Positions 1 through 8,883 of a stretch of DNA of 58,432 nucleotides are shown piece after piece; the first letter of the stretch is position 1; the number at the start of each line of letters is the position of its first letter. Source of the DNA: Ardenticatenales bacterium. Lineage in GTDB: Bacteria > Chloroflexota > Anaerolineae > Promineifilales > Promineifilaceae. Location of the stretch: contig JACKBM010000043.1 in assembly GCA_020634575.1 (NCBI GenBank), forward strand, positions 1 through 58,432, given 5' to 3'. The notes under the pieces were generated by a model. It ran no database searches and was not told the DNA's origin. It worked only from the letters and a program-made list of their open reading frames with translations. Position numbers and translations under genes: made by a program.

Positions 1-1341
1 CTGGCTGACGCGCAACTTATCATTAAAGCCCCCATACGAATTCTGCCACTGCACCATCTGCCAGCTATTTGTCGCTGCCTGCCACTGCCAGGCCAGCACC
101 CCGATGCCGCCAAACGGCTTCTCCTGACCACTGCTATTTTGAAATTCAAAATGAAACCAGACCGCCTCGTTCACCGCCAGCCTGTTGGGATGACCGTCGT
201 GTCCCAGGCCAAAGACACGCGCCTCAACGCCGTCCAGGGCACCGGTTGCCTTGTTGCTGGCGGCGACAGCTTGCCCGGCGCCAGAGCCGCCGCCGGGCGT
301 CGAATTGCCGCCACTGTTGCCGCCGGCATTGCCAGCCCCGCCGCTGCTGCCCTGATTGCTGCCACTGCTACCGCCGCCGGGGACGACGGGATCCGGCCGG
401 TTGGCTCGGGCCAACTGCGGCGGCGCCACCCAACCACGGGCTATCGAGATGAATTGTGGCACATAGACATTTTTGAAGGTGTGGTGAATGTCACCCAGGA
501 AGCTCTGGGCACACCAGAAGCCCAGCCCGGTCATATTCGGCTGCTCACCAATGTGGCGTACCAGCTTCTCCAGGTAGTCGGCCATCTGTTGGCTCCAGCC
601 AGGCAGATAGTTGTGCTTAAAGCCGCCTTCGGTCACATGGATGGTCGGGTAGTTGATGTTGAGCTGATCACAGACCTCGTAGATCATGTATTCCCGGCCA
701 ACCAGGTAGGGCACGCTCTGGGAAAACTTCACCTCCGGATGATTGGCATCGCCCATGCGCCATTCGTAATAGTGAATGGCGATCGCAATCTGGTCGGGGT
801 GCAGGGCACAGAGACGAAAATAATCTTCCCAGCCGGCCCAGCTTTCCGGCTCGCCCGAGTTACTGCCCGGTGCGCAGATACGCCAGCCGCCTGGCAGCGC
901 ATACTTCTGGGCAATGATGGTAAACATCCGCCCTTGCTGAGGATACGTATGGCGGTTTGTCTCATTGGACAGTTCCAGCCAGATGCGCTTGTCCAGAGGC
1001 TTGCTGCCACCACGGGCCCGGGCGGCGTTTAGCTTGTTTATCTCGCCAATGTGACGGCCCCACCATTCATCCGCGGACTGTTCGATGGGCTTGCCTTCCG
1101 CCAGCACCGTGTCCGGCGCCTCGGTATCCTGCCCCGCCCGGTGCGTGGAGATGCGCCAGACAACGACATTCTCGATACCATATTGATCGCCGATGCGCAG
1201 CGCCTCTTCGGCCCGGCCATCGTCGTCGATCACTTTGACAAAGGCGCGCAACCCCTTTTGATTGATGGCGTGGATTAGATCGGCCGGGAAGTGGCCGGTC
1301 ACACCGGCATGAAATCCAAGCGGAAAAATGTCGTTAGCCAC
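1..1341 (-). CDS. clan GH-A-like glycoside hydrolase, 3' end outside window
   Basis: This open frame runs from a GTG at 1341 to the left edge (447 codons, no stop), so the C-terminus is missing. AGGAGG at 1346-1351 (minus strand) sits 4-5 bases before the GTG and supports this start. Residues 1-290 look like a TIM-barrel hydrolase. WLELSNETNR (121-130) resembles the Asn-Glu acid/base motif of clan GH-A (E127), and HVTEGGF (235-241) resembles the strand-7 nucleophile (E238). A Gly/Ser/Asn-rich linker follows (about 313-345), then a second domain starting near 350 that is cut off. There is no signal peptide: the protein begins VANDIFPLGFHAG, which is odd for a linker-containing glycosidase. Family and substrate cannot be named from what is seen. 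The plus-strand open frames over this region are shadows. Confidence 0.75.
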   Translation of the reverse strand, partial: MANDIFPLGFHAGVTGHFPADLIHAINQKGLRAFVKVIDDDGRAEEALRIGDQYGIENVVVWRISTHRAGQDTEAPDTVLAEGKPIEQSADEWWGRHIGEINKLNAARARGGSKPLDKRIWLELSNETNRHTYPQQGRMFTIIAQKYALPGGWRICAPGSNSGEPESWAGWEDYFRLCALHPDQIAIAIHYYEWRMGDANHPEVKFSQSVPYLVGREYMIYEVCDQLNINYPTIHVTEGGFKHNYLPGWSQQMADYLEKLVRHIGEQPNMTGLGFWCAQSFLGDIHHTFKNVYVPQFISIARGWVAPPQLARANRPDPVVPGGGSSGSNQGSSGGAGNAGGNSGGNSTPGGGSGAGQAVAASNKATGALDGVEARVFGLGHDGHPNRLAVNEAVWFHFEFQNSSGQEKPFGGIGVLAWQWQAATNSWQMVQWQNSYGGFNDKLRVSQ

Positions 1342-1596
1342 GAAGCCCTCCTGAAGGTTAGGTTGTAGGGAAGATGTTGCCTGCGCCGTGATGGAGACGC
1401 CTGGAGGAGAAATCGCCGAATCAAGATCTGCAATTAGAGTAGTAGTATGGCCGGCAGAGTATAGTTTATGAAGCTGCATTGCACAACCACCACGCGCGGC
1501 AAGGGGTGCCGTGCGCAGCAACCGATCAACGGTAGAATTAGCCGATAATCAATTCTGTCAGACAGTTTTGGCAGCTACCTGAAGAGAAAAAGCCTT

Positions 1597-2460
1597 ATGC
1601 TCCTTAGAAATCATGAATTATCCCGTATCGGGCAGCACGTCTACTGGTATTCGCCAGATGGCCGCACGGACCGGCCGATCCTGGGCGCCATTGTTGGTGA
1701 ACGTGCCACGTTGATGGTGGATGCCGGGGCCTCAGCCGACCATGCCCGCTCTTTCCTGAACGCTCTGAAAGACGCCGCAGTACCGGCCCCAGCCTACCTG
1801 GCACTTACGCACTGGCATTGGGACCACATTTTTGGCATGTCAGAACTAACCGTCCCCCTTGTCACCCACGCCGGCACCGCTGCCGAATTGGCCGTCCTCA
1901 GCGGCTACAGCTGGGATGATGCGGCCCTGAATGAGCGGGTCGCGGCCGGCAGCGAAATCCCATTTTGCCGCGACATGATCCAGGCGGAACTGCCCGGAAA
2001 GCGCAGGATCAAGCTGCGCAAGCCGGACATCGTTTTTACCAGCCAGCTAACCATCAACCTGGGCGGAGTCAGTTGCGAACTCCACCACGTCGGCGGCGAC
2101 CACGCTGAAGATTCCACAGTCGTTTATGTACCTGAGGACCAGGCGCTCTTTCTAGGTGATTGTCTCTACCAACGACTTTACAGCCCGCAACCTCATTACT
2201 CCGCAGACAAGCTCTTGCCGTTACTGGACAAACTGGCAACCTTGCCAGCGGAGACGTACCTGGAGAGCCACAACGACGCCCTGCTGAACCAGGCAGAGTT
2301 CGCAGCATTTACCACCGCCTTGCGGACCGGCGCCGAACTGGCCCAGCAATTCGGCCCGGACCGAGAGGCCATTCAGGCTGGTATCCAACAAGCGTGCCCG
2401 GAAATGGCTGCCGAAGAGGTTGAGGAACTGGCTACCTTTTTTGCGAATGGGGCGAGCTGA
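1597..2460 (+). CDS. MBL-fold metallo-hydrolase
   Basis: A 287-residue metallo-beta-lactamase-fold protein. The zinc motif THWHWDH lies at residues 71-77 (H72, H74, D76, H77), with a later HHVGGDH and FLGDCLY that match the third histidine and the bridging aspartate of the family. Family members hydrolyse thioesters, phosphodiesters or lactams, and the substrate cannot be predicted here. It has no signal peptide and is probably cytoplasmic. It stands alone, read away from the glycosidase. A perfect 11-bp palindrome, CTGTCAGACAG, at 1555-1565 lies 31 bases before the ATG and could be an operator, but nothing else supports that. Confidence 0.85.
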   Translation: MLLRNHELSRIGQHVYWYSPDGRTDRPILGAIVGERATLMVDAGASADHARSFLNALKDAAVPAPAYLALTHWHWDHIFGMSELTVPLVTHAGTAAELAVLSGYSWDDAALNERVAAGSEIPFCRDMIQAELPGKRRIKLRKPDIVFTSQLTINLGGVSCELHHVGGDHAEDSTVVYVPEDQALFLGDCLYQRLYSPQPHYSADKLLPLLDKLATLPAETYLESHNDALLNQAEFAAFTTALRTGAELAQQFGPDREAIQAGIQQACPEMAAEEVEELATFFANGAS

Positions 2461-2549
2461 TGCTAGATCGCGCGGATCTATTGTTGTTTGCGTGTTAACA
2501 GTTTTGCGGCTACATTGTGAAATCTTGCCGGCTGGCGTAAAAAAATGTG

Positions 2550-3434
2550 ATGAAAGCAGAGGACGAAATTGAAGTTCAGACCTTTGTGCCCGCGCAAATG
2601 TCTCCCACGACGGTGCTGGACTACCTGGCTGGCCGCTTCACCTACCTGACCCCGGCCGAATGGCGCCGATTCCTGCTTGAAGGCCGTATTCAGGTCGATG
2701 GCCATCTGGCAGAGCCGGGTACCACTGTGGGGGCCGGCGCCGTTGTCACGTCGCTGCTGCCGGCGCCAGATGCAGACATCCCGCCCTACACCATCATTTA
2801 TGAAGATGCGTGGCTCCTGGCTGTGGACAAACCGGCCGGTTTGCGCGTCCATGGTCGCGGCCCCTTCATCCGGGCCAACCTGATCTACCATTTGCGCCAA
2901 CATGGCTATCCTGACGCCAGCCTCGTCAACCGGTTGGACAGCAACACCAGTGGCGTCGTCGTCATCGCCAAAACGGCGGTCTCTTTGCCGGCACTACAGA
3001 CCCTGTTCCGCACGCAACAGGTCGAAAAACAATATCTGGCCTGGGTCCACGGGCGACCACCCCTGGCAGGCTCGATCGCCTACTCGCTAAGCGCCATTAA
3101 GGGGGGTGATGAACGGCGCCGCTACGTGCGCCCGAATCCGGCCGGGCGGCCCGCACGCACTGATTTTCGCCGGCTGCAGCAAGGCGAGCAGTTTGCCTTG
3201 CTGCGTCTGTGGCCGCGCACCGGCCGGACCCATCAGCTGCGCGCCCACCTGGCAGCGCTGGGCCATCCCATCGCCGGTGATTGGCAATACGGCTGTACCG
3301 CAGACCGGGAAACGCTCCAATTGACCCGTCACTTGCTGCATTGTCAGCATACCTGCTTTGACCACCCCTGGCTCCGCCAGACCATCACCCTGACGGCTCC
3401 TATCCCGGCCGACTTTCTCCAGGAACCACGCTGA
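2550..3434 (+). CDS. RluA-family RNA pseudouridine synthase
   Basis: A 294-residue protein that isomerises uridine to pseudouridine in rRNA or tRNA. An S4-like RNA-binding segment occupies roughly residues 30-70, and the catalytic motif VNRLDSNTSG spans 126-135 with the nucleophile D130. Most RluA proteins have HRLDRDTSG, so the N and SN substitutions are mildly divergent, but the catalytic Asp is kept. RTGRTHQLRAHLAALGHPIAGD near the C-terminus is the second conserved RluA block. ATG 2550 directly follows an in-frame GTG (2547), and either could be used. The MFS gene starts 2 bases after the stop, so the two are probably co-transcribed. Confidence 0.88.
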   Translation: MKAEDEIEVQTFVPAQMSPTTVLDYLAGRFTYLTPAEWRRFLLEGRIQVDGHLAEPGTTVGAGAVVTSLLPAPDADIPPYTIIYEDAWLLAVDKPAGLRVHGRGPFIRANLIYHLRQHGYPDASLVNRLDSNTSGVVVIAKTAVSLPALQTLFRTQQVEKQYLAWVHGRPPLAGSIAYSLSAIKGGDERRRYVRPNPAGRPARTDFRRLQQGEQFALLRLWPRTGRTHQLRAHLAALGHPIAGDWQYGCTADRETLQLTRHLLHCQHTCFDHPWLRQTITLTAPIPADFLQEPR

Positions 3435-3436
3435 CC

Positions 3437-4696
3437 ATGGCCCCCAACACGCCCAAACCTGCTCTCGTCCGCCGCGCCATGCTGGCCATTGGCCTCGCTA
3501 CCGCCCTCTCGCTCCTGGGTGACTCGTCGCTCTACACCATCCTCCCGCTGAATACGGCCGAAGTCGGCGTGACAACTGTGGCCCTCGGCGCCCTGCTCAG
3601 CGCCAACCGCTGGGTGCGCCTCCTCTCCAACAACCTGGCCGGCTGGCTGGCCGACCGCTGGGCGCGGCGGCCCGTTTTCTTACTGGCTATGGCCATCGGC
3701 ACCACGTCAACATTGCTGTACGCAGTTGCCAATGGTTATTGGCCGCTGCTCATCGCCCGCATCATGTGGGGCATCGCCTGGTCCGGCATCTGGGTTGTCG
3801 GTAATGCGATTGTTTTGGATATCAGCGACGAAACCAATCGCGGCCGGCTGTTGGGGCTTTACAACGTCGCCTTTTCTGTCGGCGCGGCCACCGGCTCCGG
3901 CCTCGGCGGTATCCTGAATGATTGGCTGGGGTACCGCAGCACAGTCACGATTGAAGGGATTCTGACTGGTCTGGGCCTGCTAATTGCCGTGCTGCTGCTG
4001 CCAGAAACAGGCGGCTTTCGCGAAGCGCTTATTCCTGCCAGCGCGGTAAAAACAAAGGCCGTGGAAGATAAACCGCTACCGGCCCGATCGCTTTCAGCCT
4101 ATGCGATCGTTTCTATCATCCTCGTTTTTGCTCTTTACGGGGCCAACCGGATTGTTGGCGCCGGCATGTTTTTTCCCACCTTCAGTCTTTTCGTCACAGA
4201 GCGGTTCGGCGAGACTATCTCGCTCGGTAGTTGGCAAATTGGCTCCGGCGCTGCTGCCGGTATGGGCCAGAGCGTCAGTACGCTATTGGGCCTGGCGATT
4301 ATCCCAGCGGCCGGCATTCTCTCCGACCGGGTGCGCAATCGCTGGCAAGTCGCTGCCCTGACCATTGTGCCAGCCATTATCGGACTGTGGCTACTGCCTT
4401 TAGGGCAGCTGGTCCTGCTCCTCCTGGCAGTTCCTTTGATCGCGATTACGTTAGGCAGTGTCCGTTCGGTAACTTCGGCCATCCTGGGCGATGTCGCCCC
4501 GCAAGCTGCCCGTGGCAAAGTCATGGGTTTCCTCTTTACGGTGGGTGATCTCGCCAGCGCCGTGGGACCCCTGATCGCCTTCCGCCTCCTCGAAATTCGC
4601 GACCTGACCTTCATCTACCACCTGGCAGCGGCGATTTTCGGCGCGATCCTGATCCCTACCCTATTTCTCGCCCTCAGACGGACCCATTCCTGGTAA
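3437..4696 (+). CDS. MFS transporter
   Basis: A 419-residue inner-membrane protein with about 12 hydrophobic segments. The MFS motif A appears as GWLADRWARRP in the loop after TM2, and a related GILSDRVRNR occurs in the second half. A central hydrophilic stretch (roughly 195-220) separates the two six-helix bundles. It is a secondary transporter of unknown substrate. Placed 2 bases after the RluA gene, it shares its transcript, but this gives no clue to substrate. Confidence 0.88.
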   Translation: MAPNTPKPALVRRAMLAIGLATALSLLGDSSLYTILPLNTAEVGVTTVALGALLSANRWVRLLSNNLAGWLADRWARRPVFLLAMAIGTTSTLLYAVANGYWPLLIARIMWGIAWSGIWVVGNAIVLDISDETNRGRLLGLYNVAFSVGAATGSGLGGILNDWLGYRSTVTIEGILTGLGLLIAVLLLPETGGFREALIPASAVKTKAVEDKPLPARSLSAYAIVSIILVFALYGANRIVGAGMFFPTFSLFVTERFGETISLGSWQIGSGAAAGMGQSVSTLLGLAIIPAAGILSDRVRNRWQVAALTIVPAIIGLWLLPLGQLVLLLLAVPLIAITLGSVRSVTSAILGDVAPQAARGKVMGFLFTVGDLASAVGPLIAFRLLEIRDLTFIYHLAAAIFGAILIPTLFLALRRTHSW

Positions 4697-5069
4697 GCCT
4701 CACCTTCATCGAAAAAGTACTATTCAGTTAAGAAGTTAACAGGCTGATAGCCGGGAACTGCTATCTTGAAGGGGTCTAGATACGGTCATCTGCACTGTCC
4801 TCACCGGGCCATTAGCATTTCTTCCAACTGTAACGGGTTCCATCGGGAGCAGTAATAAACCGTCAAAAGGCCTGGATATTTCTGAACCTTGTTGGCGACT
4901 CTTGACAAGTTTTTACTGCACCCGCTTCATCTGACGAGTTGGATTTGCTGTAATAAATGTGTACCATTCCTGGCTAACTGTAATATGCAGCTTCAATCTG
5001 TGGAGTTATCCATGGAGCCAATCAAATCAGGCTGCCATCCGTTGAAAAAGACAGAGACAAGCCTTGCGT
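4697..5069 (+). other. 373-bp gap without a supported gene
   Basis: The stretch is clearly lower in GC than its left neighbour. The only open frame in it (from 4889) has no family resemblance and overlaps the GT2 start, so I do not call it. I see no hairpin or repeat. Confidence 0.5.
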
Positions 5070-5963
5070 ATGAAAATCTCAATCATCGTTCCAGTCCTCA
5101 ATGATTTGCGTGTAGAACACCTCCTGCGCTCTTTGACAAATCAATCGCTACCCAAAGAAGAGTATGAAATTCTTGTTGTCGATAACAGTGGCAACGACAA
5201 GATAAAGCAGATAGTGGCCCGTTTCCAGACACAATATTTGGTGGAAACGAGGCCCGGTTCGTACAACGCCAGAAACGCCGGCATTGCCGCTGCCTCAGGA
5301 GAGTTTCTGGCCTTCATCGATGCAGATTGTATTGCCGATCCAGATTGGCTGAAGGAGTTGATGATTCCCTTTCAGGACCTCCAGACAGGCGGGGTTGGCG
5401 GTAGCATTGTCAAGAATGCGCCGAAAAGCTGGATAGAGCAAGGCACGCGCAATCTGGCCGAAGGGCAAAATGGCCTGCAGCATATTCCTTTTTCACCCTG
5501 GCCTTTCATCGTAACCGGAAATGCCGCCTACAGGGCCAGTATTATTCGTTCTCTTGGCGGATTTGATGGCACATTCACTTCAGGTGGGGATGCCGATATG
5601 TCATGGCGCGTGCTTCACGCTGGTTACGACATAACGATCGCGCCCAAGGCGGTAATCTATCATGCCAGTCGCAGCAGCCTGGCTGATTATTTTCGCCAGC
5701 ACGCCAAATACACCACGGGACAGGCGCTACTATTCAAAAAATATGCCGCGCAGCTAAATCGGCGCTGGTACTTTCATGCCTACCCGATTAAGGGCTATCT
5801 CCGCATCGCCAGGGACCTTGGGCCAACGTTGATCCAATTCCTGCGCAATCAGGAGAAAGGTCGGTCTGAAGCAAGCCGGCTATTGCTGGAATTTGTGATG
5901 TACAGTGGCATGTTGTGTGGCGCCCTTAGAGGAGCCCTAAAACACAAGGTCGCCTACATCTAA
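5070..5963 (+). CDS. family 2 glycosyltransferase
   Basis: A 297-residue GT-A-fold transferase starting MKISIIVPVLND, the standard GT2 opening strand. The nucleotide-sugar/metal motif is D84-A-D86 (AFIDADCIADPDW), and GGDADMSWR matches the acceptor-side ED-x-W-R motif. It would transfer a sugar from a nucleotide donor to a polysaccharide or lipid acceptor at the inner face of the membrane. I chose ATG 5070 because it gives the family N-terminus; a TTG 6 bases earlier is unlikely. The gene and its upstream gap are AT-richer than the rest of the window, which may reflect transfer. The methyltransferase on the opposite strand could modify the same glycan. Confidence 0.85.
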   Translation: MKISIIVPVLNDLRVEHLLRSLTNQSLPKEEYEILVVDNSGNDKIKQIVARFQTQYLVETRPGSYNARNAGIAAASGEFLAFIDADCIADPDWLKELMIPFQDLQTGGVGGSIVKNAPKSWIEQGTRNLAEGQNGLQHIPFSPWPFIVTGNAAYRASIIRSLGGFDGTFTSGGDADMSWRVLHAGYDITIAPKAVIYHASRSSLADYFRQHAKYTTGQALLFKKYAAQLNRRWYFHAYPIKGYLRIARDLGPTLIQFLRNQEKGRSEASRLLLEFVMYSGMLCGALRGALKHKVAYI

Positions 5964-6014
5964 TGTGCACTTGTGACGGATTAAGCCTGGCCTGATTGGT
6001 CTGACGTGAGCAGA

Positions 6015-6851
6015 TTACTCTGCTGCCCCCTTTCTGGCGGTCACAATAACCTCGTTGTTACTTCTCTCTGGCAACAAGCCATCCAGCCGGCTCAGCAACC
6101 GGGCGACCGGAAAGAGCAACGAATATAAGCGAAAGGACGTCCCATTTGTCTTTATTTGTTCGGCAGAGACAGGAGACGTTTCAACAGCACCCGGCTCCGT
6201 TCTGGCGCGGCTGATAAGCCGTCCGTAGCCCGGGGAGAGCAACAGATCCAACATCTCGGTAAAAAAGCGTGAGTAGCCGCCGCTCGTACCTGGAGCGAGC
6301 TGGACCTTGCGCAGAGCCAGGGCGAGCTCAGCCGTCGTATAGCCGGCACGTCTTTGGCCAAACAGGGCCGGCGACCTGTTCAGGGCAGACTTGATGCGCC
6401 GGGCCAGTAAGGCCTGGTCGCCGTTGGGCGCTGTGACGATGAGCAATCCATCCCCATGCAGCAAGCGGCGCATCTCCCTCAGAAATGCCTGATCATCTTC
6501 CAGGCGGTCCAGCACATCGATGGCCAAAATACAATCAAAAACACCATCGGGAAAGGGAGCATTGTCCTCCGGAATGCGCAGGACCGGATCGCCCAGAAAG
6601 TCAGCCATCGCTTCCAGGTTTTCAGTGGCGACAGCGCCCCATTCCCAATCACCACCCAGAGTCCGCAAATGCCAGTTGAGAGCGCCACTGTTGCCCTCCG
6701 AGGAGACCAGCAGGCAGCGTTTGTCCAGCAGCGGGGGCAATAACGCCTTGAGGGCCTGAAGTTTGCGTTGTTCCTTCAGGGAGTGGTCAAACATAAGCAG
6801 CTGCCAGGGCTGATCCGGCTGGCCCGCAGTTTGTGTTGCCGTGTCGGCCAT
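6015..6851 (-). CDS. class I SAM-dependent methyltransferase
   Basis: A 278-residue protein. The Methyltransf_11-like core is visible as DCILAIDVLDRLEDDQAFLREMRRLLHGDGLLIVTAPNG, the motif around the SAM-domain strands 4-5. The usual glycine-rich motif I is weak (LLVSSEGNSGALNWHL). ATG 6851 is preceded by a good AAGGAG; an upstream in-frame extension to 6938 lacks support. The C-terminal third is hydrophobic and basic, and might touch the membrane. It is convergent with the GT2 gene (52-base gap), which suggests glycan or lipid modification, but the substrate is unknown. Confidence 0.75.
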   Translation of the reverse strand: MADTATQTAGQPDQPWQLLMFDHSLKEQRKLQALKALLPPLLDKRCLLVSSEGNSGALNWHLRTLGGDWEWGAVATENLEAMADFLGDPVLRIPEDNAPFPDGVFDCILAIDVLDRLEDDQAFLREMRRLLHGDGLLIVTAPNGDQALLARRIKSALNRSPALFGQRRAGYTTAELALALRKVQLAPGTSGGYSRFFTEMLDLLLSPGYGRLISRARTEPGAVETSPVSAEQIKTNGTSFRLYSLLFPVARLLSRLDGLLPERSNNEVIVTARKGAAE

Positions 6852-7167
6852 TAACTTCTCCTTACCGTTACCCGTAAAAAGGGTTCCACTCTGGCTCCCC
6901 GACATTAGGCACATCAGCCTGCGACTTTTGCGTTGCATTCGGTTGACGAAGCAAACCCACCACCAAAGCGCGGCCGGCTTTTAGTCTGACACAGAACCTA
7001 TCTCTCTGGCAACTATTTGCTCATTTGTACGGCTGATCCGTGCCATCTTGCAACCGCGAGGGCTGGACGTTGCTGGCGAGACGGCACTCATGGGGCATGG
7101 CGTTTTGAAAAAAGCACGGCATACTTAATACAGTACGAAGAGCCGTCGGGGACAGAAAATCAGAACC
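6852..7167. other. intergenic region between divergent methyltransferase genes
   Basis: No gene is visible in these 316 bases. It must hold the two divergent promoters. TAATAC at 7126-7131, with TTGAAA 15 bases upstream (7105-7110), is a weak sigma-70-like candidate for the rightward gene. Confidence 0.4.
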
Positions 7168-7962
7168 ATGAGTGAGCTAGCCACCAGCCAGAAAACCGCC
7201 AATAGCAATCAGGCCGTTGCTGCCTATTGGAACGATCATAGCCATGATCAAGCCGTGGCCCGCAACCCGGTCGGTACGGCTGCGTTTTTTCAAGAAGTTG
7301 ACGAATACCGATTTGACAAGTTGCGTTACCTGCCACAACAGGTCAATTTCAACGGCTATGCCGGCCTGAACGTGCTAGAGGTAGGCTGTGGTATTGGCAC
7401 CGACCTGGCCCGTTTTGCCCGTGGCGGCGCGCTGGTTACTGGCATCGACCTGGCCTCGGTGGCTATCGACCTGGCCGAGACCAACTTTCAGCAGCGAGGG
7501 TTGCCCGGCGCTTTCTACCAGATGGATGGCGCCGACATGCGTTTTGACGACAACAGTTTCAACCTGGTATACGCCCATGGCGTGCTGCAATATGCGGTGG
7601 ATCCGGCCGGTATCATCCGCGAGATCGTCCGCGTTTTGCGCCCCGGCGGCAGCGCCATACTGATGGTCCCCAACCGCAATTCCTGGCTCAAATTGCTGGC
7701 GACGCTAACCCGTGTACGCCTGGAACATGAAGACGCCCCGGTCTACCGGCTCTATAACGAGGCCGAGTTTGCCGAACTGCTGGCCCCATTCAGCAGCTTC
7801 CGCATCGTGCCGGATCGGTTTCCAGTGGCCACCCGGTTGCACAGCGGCTGGAAAGCGCTGCTGTACAACGAATTCTTCGTCAAGGGTTTTGATCTTCTGC
7901 CCCGTTCCCTCGTCCAGCGCTTTGGCTGGCATCTGTTGGCCTTTGCCAGCAAAGCAGCCTGA
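7168..7962 (+). CDS. class I SAM-dependent methyltransferase (UbiE-like)
   Basis: A 264-residue methyltransferase with a textbook motif I, VLEVGCGIGTDL (residues 69-80), an acidic end of strand 2 (GIDLASVAI) and the motif FNLVYAHGVLQYAVDPAGIIREIVRVLRPGG. The N-terminal YWNDHSHDQAV segment is common in small-molecule methyltransferases of this type. Its substrate is unknown. It is monocistronic, followed by a 180-base gap and the regulator of the corrinoid cluster. Confidence 0.85.
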   Translation: MSELATSQKTANSNQAVAAYWNDHSHDQAVARNPVGTAAFFQEVDEYRFDKLRYLPQQVNFNGYAGLNVLEVGCGIGTDLARFARGGALVTGIDLASVAIDLAETNFQQRGLPGAFYQMDGADMRFDDNSFNLVYAHGVLQYAVDPAGIIREIVRVLRPGGSAILMVPNRNSWLKLLATLTRVRLEHEDAPVYRLYNEAEFAELLAPFSSFRIVPDRFPVATRLHSGWKALLYNEFFVKGFDLLPRSLVQRFGWHLLAFASKAA

Positions 7963-8097
7963 ACGGTACCCGAGCAATAACCTGCGGAAACTGTTGCCCT
8001 GACGGCGGCTGAGCATTGCCGCGAGAGTAGCTGGCGAACGCTTGAGCAAGCCCCGCCCGGTTGGCATCCATCCTAAAATGTGATAGCCTCCCCCTGC

Positions 8098-8130
8098 TTG
8101 TTACAACAGTAGTATATTGGTGATATATCA
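8098..8130 (+). promoter_or_regulatory. candidate promoter with overlapping palindromic operator for the GntR gene
   Basis: TTGTTA (8098-8103) and TGATAT (8121-8126) are spaced exactly 17 bases apart. The -10 overlaps a perfect 10-bp palindrome, TGATATATCA (8121-8130), 11 bases before the GntR start codon. GntR-type dimers bind short AT-rich palindromes and often autoregulate, so this is a reasonable operator candidate. It is inferred from spacing and symmetry only. Confidence 0.45.
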
Positions 8131-8141
8131 GAGCCAACAGC

Positions 8142-8798
8142 ATGATTCAGCGATATGTTTCGCTCAGCCAGCAGGCTTATGAGCAAATCAAGCGCAAAAT
8201 CGTCTCCCTCGAGCTGGCCCCGGGAGCATTGATAAACGAAGGTGAACTACGGCATGAGCTTTCGCTGGGCCGAACGCCCATCCGGGAGGCCCTGCAACGT
8301 CTGGCCAATGAACGCCTCGTCATGATCGTGCCCCGCCGGGGTATGTTTGTCACCGATATTGGCGTCGCTGATCTGCCGCGGATTTTCGAAATTCGGTTGG
8401 CCCTGGAGCCGGCCGCCGTGCGCTTTGCCGCCCAACGCGGCCAATCCGCGCACTGGAACCAAATGCAGGCGCTCCTGGATAGCAGCAAGGTCGATGGACA
8501 TCAGGTCAATAACGAGCGCATGATTGTCATTGATCAGACCTGCCACGAAATTATCTACGACGCGGCCCAAAATCCATTTCTTATCGATACCCTATCAACA
8601 CTTTATGCGCTGAGCCTGCGCCTCTGGTTTTTCTCCCTGAGCCAGATCGGCAGCATGAACCAGGCCCTGGATGAACACCGCCAAATCCTGGACGCATTAC
8701 GACGGCAGGATGGCGATCTGGCGGCTGACCTCATGGTCGCCCATATTCGCAGTTTTCAAGAAGAGATTCAGGCTGTCATGCTGGGCATGCCCGGCTGA
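8142..8798 (+). CDS. GntR-family (FCD-domain) transcriptional regulator
   Basis: A 218-residue regulator. The N-terminal winged helix-turn-helix is clear: QAYEQIKRKIVSLELAPGALINEGELRHELSLGRTPIREALQRLANERLV (residues 10-60), including the hallmark GRTPIREALQRL. The C-terminal FCD domain (about 80-210) is all-helical and in this family binds a small carboxylate, often with a metal. It is read directly into the mttB gene 85 bases later, so it is the likely local regulator of the methyl-transfer cluster. Its ligand may be a methylated amine or a degradation product, which is inference. Confidence 0.88.
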   Translation: MIQRYVSLSQQAYEQIKRKIVSLELAPGALINEGELRHELSLGRTPIREALQRLANERLVMIVPRRGMFVTDIGVADLPRIFEIRLALEPAAVRFAAQRGQSAHWNQMQALLDSSKVDGHQVNNERMIVIDQTCHEIIYDAAQNPFLIDTLSTLYALSLRLWFFSLSQIGSMNQALDEHRQILDALRRQDGDLAADLMVAHIRSFQEEIQAVMLGMPG

Positions 8799-8824
8799 TA
8801 ACCAGACCATTTTCATCGGCACCG

Positions 8825-8870
8825 GCCAGTCCCACGCGCAATTTTGCTCCGGCGACTGGCTTTTCTTTTT
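8825..8870 (+). terminator. terminator-like hairpin with T-tract between gntR and mttB
   Basis: GCCAGTC (8825-8831) pairs perfectly with GACTGGC (8854-8860), enclosing a 22-base loop, and is followed at once by TTTTCTTTTT. The mttB ribosome site (GAGGAG, 8873-8878) lies just after the T-tract. The stem is only 7 bp, so it may be a partial terminator or attenuator limiting read-through from the regulator gene. Confidence 0.5.
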
Positions 8871-8883
8871 TGAGGAGACAGTC

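Noticed and set aside
139..1032. 297-residue plus-strand open frame
   Set aside because: It is antisense to the glycosidase frame, which has conserved motifs and a strong ribosome site; this product has no family resemblance.
4889..5104. 71-residue open frame before the GT2 gene
   Set aside because: It overlaps the GT2 start, has no ribosome site and resembles nothing.
7963..8883. Cobalamin, SAM or glycine riboswitch before the corrinoid cluster
   Set aside because: I see no B12 box, S-box or tandem glycine aptamer pattern; only a short hairpin with a T-tract.
8671..8883. 71-residue N-terminal extension of MttB
   Set aside because: It lies in another frame of gntR and across the hairpin; ATG 8884 has a GAGGAG site.
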